Source: an uncultured Lachnospiraceae bacterium
GTDB lineage: Bacteria; Bacillota_A; Clostridia; Lachnospirales; Lachnospiraceae
Reading direction: 5' to 3'
DNA: 9,771 bases
NCBI GenBank assembly: GCA_902795985.1
Contig: CADBNG010000121.1
Span: forward strand, 1-9,771
This document shows, piece after piece, positions 4,761 through 9,771 of this stretch; the stretch's first letter is position 1, and each line of letters opens with the position of its first letter. The notes under the pieces are model-generated. The model had not been told where the DNA came from. It ran no database searches and worked only from the letters and a program-made list of their open reading frames with translations. The translations under genes and the position numbers were made by a program.

Positions 4761-6830
4761 TCAACGGGTTTGTCTTCTTCTGCGGATCACACCGATGTAC
4801 AGGGCGGCGGCCGCGGCCAGCGCGATCGCGAACGCGGCGATCATGCGCACCAGGTGCGAATGCCGTTCTTCCACGCCGGTGGGAACATCGGTATCGCGAT
4901 GGTCGACCATCTCGAACTCCTGCAGCCTCACATCTTTCACAACCGTAATCTCCACGTCGTCGGCTACGATATAGCCCGTCGGCGCTTCCAGCTCACGGAT
5001 GTAATAGGTTCCGGGCTTGACCTGGAATTCTTCCTGGGTCTCCTGGGAAATCCATTCGTGAAGAACCGTTTCTTCATCGCCGTCCTTCTTGATCAGGACC
5101 AGCTTCGCATCCTTCAGCATATTGCCCTTAACGGTCTTCTTGCGAATGGAAACATAGGGATCCTGATGGCCTTTGTAGGTGTTTTCAAACTCCATGGCAA
5201 GGACGTCGTCGCCCAGCTCGCCTTCTCTGGAACCGCTTCCGCCGATCTCAAATCCGTCCGGCAGCTCGCTTTCCAGCTCTTCCACCTTATAGGTATCGCC
5301 CTTGTTCAGTTCCACGAAGCGGGCCGTTTCCCATGCGCGGAGGGTAAAGATTCCGTTTTCATCCGCACTGTAGGTCGAAGTTCCGGTGACATCCACAATG
5401 TCATATGCCGCGTGTCCGACGGGGACGTATTCCCCATCGACCAGCTTGCTGATCTGGAAGGTGAAATCCAGATCCGGGACTTTCTCGCCCGAAGGAGCAT
5501 TGTTGACAACACTCTTATGGACGGTCAGCAGCGTTCTTGACGGAATCGTTGCGTTAATAAAGGGAAGGATTTCCACAGAATCCATAACCACATTATCGCC
5601 ATATCCCTCTCCCGTTCCCGGCAGGAACTGGATGTAACGGCCGCAATTCGTCTCGCGGACACCATATTCCGTTCCGGCGTCCAGTCCGATGAAGACCGCT
5701 GTCTGCCCCGCCTTCATGGTAAAGGTGCCGTCGGTTCCGGTCTGATGAATCTCCTCATCAGCCAGCTGATGCGCGCTGTTATACAAATAGTATTCCAGCG
5801 ACTGTCCGAAGGGCTGCTTGTCTCCGTTAAGCACCTGGAACTCGAAGGTATCATCCACCGCAACTCCGCCGAACATCGCTTTCGAGACCGCGAAGGACGC
5901 AAGGACGTTCGTGAAGTTCAGCAGTGTTCCGTTGGTGCTGGTACCGCCTTCCTGGACCGAATCGCCGATCACCCGCCATCCAGCGTTTTCCGCTTCGGTG
6001 CCCATCAGCTCTTCGACCCTGTAATCCTTATCCACCGGAATGTTTTCGAAAACCGCCCGGGTCTTTCCCTGCAGCGTAAACTCTCCCGCGGAGTCCGTCG
6101 TGCCGGTCCCGATCGGATCGTCGGAATCCTCCGGCAGAATCTGGAATTCCTGATCCGCGTACGGCTTATTGCCAATCGTGATCTTAAAGAGGAAATCAGG
6201 AGTCTCCGGTACCTCATAATTGTTCAGGAACGAAATGCTCTTGCGAACCTCGAGCTTGCCGTCTTCCACATCGGGATACAGGTTCTTGAAAACCTCCTTC
6301 ACGCCTTCCAGCGTCAGCGTTCCCCTCGCCGGAGTATTGGCGGCAGGCTGGATCTGCTGGTAAGGCTCGAAGGGAACTTCCACGACTTCATAGGTGTCTC
6401 CCGGGGAAAGTCCTTCAAATTTTGCCATCTGCCCGTCTTTTAACTTAAACGTGCCGTTCCGGTCGGTCTTCAGGGCATCTTCAAATTTGGTCGGATCCTG
6501 GACGGTCGTCTGTTCGCCGTCATAGACATAGATCCGGCTGCCCTCTTCATTATAGAGGGTATACATGAGATCCCGGGCCACCGATCCGTTCAGCTGGATG
6601 ATGAATTCAAACTCATCATCTTCCGGAGCGCCTTCGCCTTCCACCAGCTTCTGGACATACAGAGACGTTTCCTCATCATGCGCGTTGTAGAACGCGATGT
6701 ACGCCGACATGGACGACGAGGAACTGCTCAGGATGCTCGCGGCTTCCGCGATTCCCACTCCGAGTGCTACCGGAAGAAGGAGCGCCGCCACAAGGAGAAT
6801 AGCTATACTTTTGATCCTGTACTTTTTCAT
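4761..6830 (-). CDS. Sortase-anchored surface protein with tandem isopeptide-type domains (pilin-like)
   Basis: This complete 689-residue protein has a signal peptide (MKKYRIKS, hydrophobic core, cleavage near AEA-AS at 28-32) and a Ser-rich start. Four DUF7601/Spy0128-like beta domains follow at about 55-185, 190-309, 312-428 and 433-552. Each shows the pattern of an intramolecular Lys-Asn bond with a catalytic acid: K61/E151/N183, K197/E273-274/N308, K317/E393/N426 and K439/E517-518/N550. Residues about 558-645 form a SpaA/CnaB-like domain (K564, E613 in RELEAPTGY, D643 in EMVDH), probably with a Lys-Asp bond. The C-terminus is a sorting signal: VPTGV (649-653), membrane segment about 660-681, then RRRRQTR. 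It should be covalently attached to the wall or built into a pilus. The bond residues are predictions. The gene starts 15 bp after the BspA-like gene (AAGGGCGG binding site) and is probably co-transcribed. Confidence 0.85.
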   Translation of the reverse strand: MKKYRIKSIAILLVAALLLPVALGVGIAEAASILSSSSSSMSAYIAFYNAHDEETSLYVQKLVEGEGAPEDDEFEFIIQLNGSVARDLMYTLYNEEGSRIYVYDGEQTTVQDPTKFEDALKTDRNGTFKLKDGQMAKFEGLSPGDTYEVVEVPFEPYQQIQPAANTPARGTLTLEGVKEVFKNLYPDVEDGKLEVRKSISFLNNYEVPETPDFLFKITIGNKPYADQEFQILPEDSDDPIGTGTTDSAGEFTLQGKTRAVFENIPVDKDYRVEELMGTEAENAGWRVIGDSVQEGGTSTNGTLLNFTNVLASFAVSKAMFGGVAVDDTFEFQVLNGDKQPFGQSLEYYLYNSAHQLADEEIHQTGTDGTFTMKAGQTAVFIGLDAGTEYGVRETNCGRYIQFLPGTGEGYGDNVVMDSVEILPFINATIPSRTLLTVHKSVVNNAPSGEKVPDLDFTFQISKLVDGEYVPVGHAAYDIVDVTGTSTYSADENGIFTLRAWETARFVELNKGDTYKVEELESELPDGFEIGGSGSREGELGDDVLAMEFENTYKGHQDPYVSIRKKTVKGNMLKDAKLVLIKKDGDEETVLHEWISQETQEEFQVKPGTYYIRELEAPTGYIVADDVEITVVKDVRLQEFEMVDHRDTDVPTGVEERHSHLVRMIAAFAIALAAAAALYIGVIRRRRQTR
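4872..4886 (-). other. VPTGV sortase recognition motif
   Basis: GTTCCCACCGGCGTG encodes Val-Pro-Thr-Gly-Val (residues 649-653), 37 residues from the C-terminus. A short linker, a membrane segment of about 22 residues and an Arg-rich tail follow. This replaces canonical LPXTG; a related EVPTG motif is known in the streptococcal pilin Spy0128. Confidence 0.75.
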
Positions 6831-6845
6831 GTGTCCGCCCTTCTG

Positions 6846-9771
6846 TTACGATTTCTTTTTGAAATATCCGCCTGTGTTGCTGTGTGCGCGGCTTCTGTTG
6901 GTATAATTTGCATTGTAGTTCGGCAGGGCTTCGCAGCCGGAGAACATGTTATTGGAGCTGCTGGAGTAATAGTAATACTGATTCGTCCAGCTGTTGTTGC
7001 AGTAAATCGTTGCCAGCTTGCTGTCATAGGCAAACATATACGTCGCGTAAGCAGAGTATTTGCCGACCCATTTGGTCAGATCTACTGTTTCCAGAACGGA
7101 ACAGGAAGAGAACATATAGTCCGCACGGTAAACATTGCTTCCTGACAGATTACTCAAATCAGCTGTTTTCAGTTTGCTGCAGTACTGGAACATATACTGT
7201 GTATCATACAGGCTGGTTGAAGTCCAGCTGCTCAGATCAATCGACTCCAGACTGCTGCAGTTGGAGAACATATTCCTTGCATTGTAAATGCTTCCTGCGG
7301 ACCAGCCGCTCATGTCGACAGAACTCAGTTTGGAGCAGTTGGAGAACATGTATTGGACCTGATTCAGCACCGGCACGTTCCAGTTGCTTAAGTCCGCTTC
7401 TTCCAGATTGCCGCAGCCCTGGAACATGTTGTTGGTACTGTACAAGTTGCTCATGCTCCAGCCGCTTAAGTCGACCGTCTGCAGATTACTGCATCCGGCA
7501 AACAGATACGAAGCATACTCCAGTTTATTCTGGGTCCAGTCGCTCAAATCCACCTCTTCCAGGCTGCTGCAGGACCGGAACATATAACTGATCGTTGTCA
7601 GATTATCTGTATTCCAGGTACTCAGGTCTGCTTCCTGCAGGCTGGAACAGCCGTCGAACATGTAGGCAGCGCTTGACAGGTTCGGCGCATTCAATGTACT
7701 CAGATCCACCTCTTCCAGACTGCTGCAGTTCTGGAACAGCCCATCTACACTGGTCAGACTGGCTGCCGTCAGATTGCTCATGTCTACATTCTTCAGGCTG
7801 TAGCAGCTGTAGAACATATAGGAGAGGCTGTAAAGTTTCGGAACCGTCCAGTCACTGATGTCCACTGTTTCCAGGGCCGAGCAGTAATAGAACATATTGC
7901 TGACGCTTTCCAGCGCGGAAAGCTCCCAACCGCTCAGGTCCACCGATACCAGATTGTTGCAATTACCGAATATGTAATCCATATCGGTTACTTTGTTCAT
8001 ATTCCAGTTCTTCACTGCTTCAATACTGGACAGGGTGGAGCAGTTGTTGAACATGTATTCCATCTGCGTCACATTTCCCGTATTCCATCCGCCCAGCGGC
8101 TCGATGGAGGCCAGGTTGTTGCAGCTGGAGAAGGTAGAATTCATAGACTGTACCTTTCCGGTGTTCCATCCGGAGATCGGTTCAACCGATGTCAGCTGGT
8201 TCAGTCCGCCAAAGGTGTAATCCAGGCTCCTGACATTTCCGGTGTTCCATCCGCTCAGTCCGGACAGATCCGTCAGGTAGTTGCAGCCGCCGAACATACC
8301 GGTCATATCCACAACTGCTGAAGTGTTCAGACCGGCGATGTCGGATGTTCCCGTACGTGAGCTGTTGCCGGCGAACATATAGCTCATATCTTTCACATTG
8401 GAGGTGTCCCAGCTGGAAGTATTAATGGACGGCAGATTGCTGCAGTAGCCGAACATATAGGACATGTTGGTTACACTGCCCGTATCCCAGCCGGAAGTAT
8501 CCACAGACGGAAGGTTGTAGCATTCGTAGAACATGTAGCTCATATCCCGTACGCTGCCTGTATCCCAGCCGCCGGTTCCGGTGACCGACGTCAGATAATA
8601 GCAGTTATAGAACATGTTCGACATGGTCAGCGCCTTGCTTGCATCCACATTGCTGAAGGATACCGACTCCAGATTATAAAAGTTATTGAACATGTAATTG
8701 CTGTAATAATTCAGATACATCAGGTCGTCGGAAAGCACATAGAAGTACACCGGCCCGCGATTGACCACTTTGTATCCGCGGATCGTTCCCTGCAGCTCGC
8801 TGTCCATGATAATATAGTCATCCGATACCACATCCGGATAGTCACTGGTTTTGCCGAAAATGACTTTCGTGACAGGTCCTTCGGTGGCGTAGTTCATTAC
8901 CGCGTTGGCAAAATCATTTCGGATCATATTGGACTTCCGGATCTCCTCGACATCCCCGATAAGGGACGGGTCCGCGCCATTTCCGTTCTGGATCTCCTCG
9001 TCATTCAGGACGACCTTGTCCAGATAATACGGCAGCGGATCATCCTCCGTGACACGCCAGCGGCTGTTCGGAGGAACCATCACGATCGCGTACTGGCCGC
9101 CCTGCATCGAGAACTTGCCGTCCTTCGTTGTGGTTCCCGTACGGATCTCTTCGTCGGTTTCCGAATCGTAGATCGTGTAATCCAGTCCCGCACCGGGCGC
9201 CAGGGAATTATCATCCAGCGGATGAATATACTGCTGAATGGTAAAGTTAAATACGGTCTCGGTCGGCTCATCCACGAACTTCTCGATCTTCAGCTTCGCG
9301 AAGGCGGGCTTCTTCGTATTGACAAACCCGTTCAACGTTTTCCGGTCCGCGACGGAGCTCTTCTGGTACCAGGGGCTGAAAGTACCGTAATAGTTATAAC
9401 TATTATAGTAATTGTTTCCCATAGTTGTCGGTCCGACAGTATAAGCGGAAAGGGTACCCCATTCTTCATCGGAAAGTTTTTCCACTTCCACGACACGGTA
9501 ATCGCCTTCCTGCATATCCTTATAGAAATTGACATATACCTGCCGATCAAACATCACCAGGGCTATAGAAGTATAATACTGCTGCATCCCGCTGGGAAGA
9601 TTGACGTACATCGACGGCCAGAATTCCGCTTCACTGTTGACAAGATGAATCAGACCGTCTTCTCCGGTTGAAGCCGCTGAATTCGGAAGCGGCATTCCTC
9701 CGGTAAACGGTGACCAGTTATTACCATTATTGTAAATATTGAATCCCACCGACGTGCTCTGAACCATGTAC
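6846..9771 (-). CDS. Giant BspA/DUF285 repeat surface protein with isopeptide-type N-terminal domains, 5' end missing
   Basis: The frame is open through the right edge, so the signal peptide and true start lie outside; residues are counted from the Met at 9767. Residues 1-150 hold the end of one beta domain (GDYRVVEVE with a candidate catalytic Glu, and FVN at 148-150). A second DUF7601-like domain spans about 155-290 (KIEK, WRVTE, FAN). After a linker (about 295-348) come 23 BspA/DUF285 leucine-rich repeats of 26-27 residues (about 349-950) of the type WDTGSVTNMSYMF-xx-CSNL. BspA-type repeats are known from adhesins that bind host matrix or other microbes. The protein ends YTNRSRAHSNTGGYFKKKS with no sorting signal or membrane segment, so wall attachment must depend on something else. 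Cysteine is confined to the repeats (20 Cys). The next gene, an anchored isopeptide protein, follows after 15 bp. Confidence 0.85.
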   Translation of the reverse strand, partial: YMVQSTSVGFNIYNNGNNWSPFTGGMPLPNSAASTGEDGLIHLVNSEAEFWPSMYVNLPSGMQQYYTSIALVMFDRQVYVNFYKDMQEGDYRVVEVEKLSDEEWGTLSAYTVGPTTMGNNYYNSYNYYGTFSPWYQKSSVADRKTLNGFVNTKKPAFAKLKIEKFVDEPTETVFNFTIQQYIHPLDDNSLAPGAGLDYTIYDSETDEEIRTGTTTKDGKFSMQGGQYAIVMVPPNSRWRVTEDDPLPYYLDKVVLNDEEIQNGNGADPSLIGDVEEIRKSNMIRNDFANAVMNYATEGPVTKVIFGKTSDYPDVVSDDYIIMDSELQGTIRGYKVVNRGPVYFYVLSDDLMYLNYYSNYMFNNFYNLESVSFSNVDASKALTMSNMFYNCYYLTSVTGTGGWDTGSVRDMSYMFYECYNLPSVDTSGWDTGSVTNMSYMFGYCSNLPSINTSSWDTSNVKDMSYMFAGNSSRTGTSDIAGLNTSAVVDMTGMFGGCNYLTDLSGLSGWNTGNVRSLDYTFGGLNQLTSVEPISGWNTGKVQSMNSTFSSCNNLASIEPLGGWNTGNVTQMEYMFNNCSTLSSIEAVKNWNMNKVTDMDYIFGNCNNLVSVDLSGWELSALESVSNMFYYCSALETVDISDWTVPKLYSLSYMFYSCYSLKNVDMSNLTAASLTSVDGLFQNCSSLEEVDLSTLNAPNLSSAAYMFDGCSSLQEADLSTWNTDNLTTISYMFRSCSSLEEVDLSDWTQNKLEYASYLFAGCSNLQTVDLSGWSMSNLYSTNNMFQGCGNLEEADLSNWNVPVLNQVQYMFSNCSKLSSVDMSGWSAGSIYNARNMFSNCSSLESIDLSSWTSTSLYDTQYMFQYCSKLKTADLSNLSGSNVYRADYMFSSCSVLETVDLTKWVGKYSAYATYMFAYDSKLATIYCNNSWTNQYYYYSSSSNNMFSGCEALPNYNANYTNRSRAHSNTGGYFKKKS
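6909..8733 (-). repeat. Array of 23 BspA/DUF285-type leucine-rich repeats (26-27 residues each)
   Basis: Taking the Cys of the MF-xx-C motif as the marker, units fall at residues 363(F), 389, 416, 442, 468(N), 495, 522(L), 549, 576, 603, 629, 655, 681, 707, 733, 759, 785, 811, 837, 863, 889, 915(D) and 945; letters mark units where Cys is replaced. Spacing is mixed 26/27 up to residue 603, exactly 26 from 603 to 915, and 30 for the last. The first part has canonical WDTG/WNTG-x-V signatures; later units keep VDLSxW but vary after the Trp. DNA identity between units is patchy: TTTCCGGTGTTCCATCCG occurs at about 8155 and 8235, while most units are diverged. Confidence 0.85.

Noticed and set aside
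4563..5540. Plus-strand open frame of 325 codons
   Set aside because: Most of it lies antisense to the sortase-anchored gene, whose minus-strand frame has clear domains, a signal peptide and a sorting signal. The plus translation has no recognisable motif, and the frame crosses the two terminator hairpins.
5745..6443. Plus-strand open frame of 232 codons
   Set aside because: Antisense shadow inside the same surface-protein gene; its composition reflects the codon usage of the minus-strand gene and there is no plausible ribosome binding site.
6831..6845. Possible frameshift splitting one long surface protein into two genes
   Set aside because: The downstream protein has its own signal peptide and ribosome binding site, and the upstream protein ends with a natural-looking BspA-type terminus, so two separate genes fit better.
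6909..8733. Regularly spaced repeats considered as a CRISPR array or non-coding satellite
   Set aside because: The period of about 78 bp is coding and in frame, the units are diverged at DNA level, and the translation matches BspA/DUF285 repeats.

Overview
The window looks like accessory surface-biology DNA from a Gram-positive member of the Clostridia, most likely a gut or rumen Lachnospiraceae-type bacterium. The clues are a lipoprotein-type GH5 glycosidase, a LicD-family transferase, a Wzy-like polymerase, and large secreted proteins built from isopeptide-type beta domains and BspA/DUF285 leucine-rich repeats with a VPTGV sorting signal. The genus is an inference from family content and moderate GC; no rRNA or tRNA gene is present to confirm it.

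Left block (1-3073, all minus strand). Reading in the direction of transcription, a promoter-like region near 3113-3138 leads into a 49-codon remnant of a glycosyltransferase (2924-3073). Its TGA overlaps the ATG of a LicD-family gene (1575-2927). A secreted GH5 glycosidase lipoprotein follows after 24 bp (402-1550). A separate gene with its own promoter and strong ribosome binding site starts at 189 and runs off the left edge; it encodes a single-pass membrane protein whose function is not recognisable from 63 residues.

Middle block (3074-4760). A divergent intergenic region separates the minus operon from a plus-strand multi-pass O-antigen-polymerase/ligase-like protein (3277-4590). The latter's perfect TATAAT box ends 6 bases before its ATG, so its mRNA may be leaderless. 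Three hairpins lie in the convergent gap 4591-4760, including a T-tailed terminator for the polymerase gene and a symmetric 13-bp terminator between the converging genes. Together with the LicD gene and the glycosyltransferase remnant, the polymerase suggests a cell-surface glycan locus, part of which has decayed.

Right block (4761-9771, minus strand). Two surface-protein genes lie 15 bp apart. The upstream one (6846 to the right edge, 5' end missing) has isopeptide-type beta domains followed by 23 BspA/DUF285 repeats of 26-27 residues and ends without any cell-wall anchor. The downstream one (4761-6830) has a signal peptide, four tandem DUF7601/Spy0128-like domains, one SpaA/CnaB-like domain and a C-terminal VPTGV sorting signal. 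The pair suggests a large repeat adhesin made with a sortase-anchored, isopeptide-stabilised partner. No sortase gene lies in the window.
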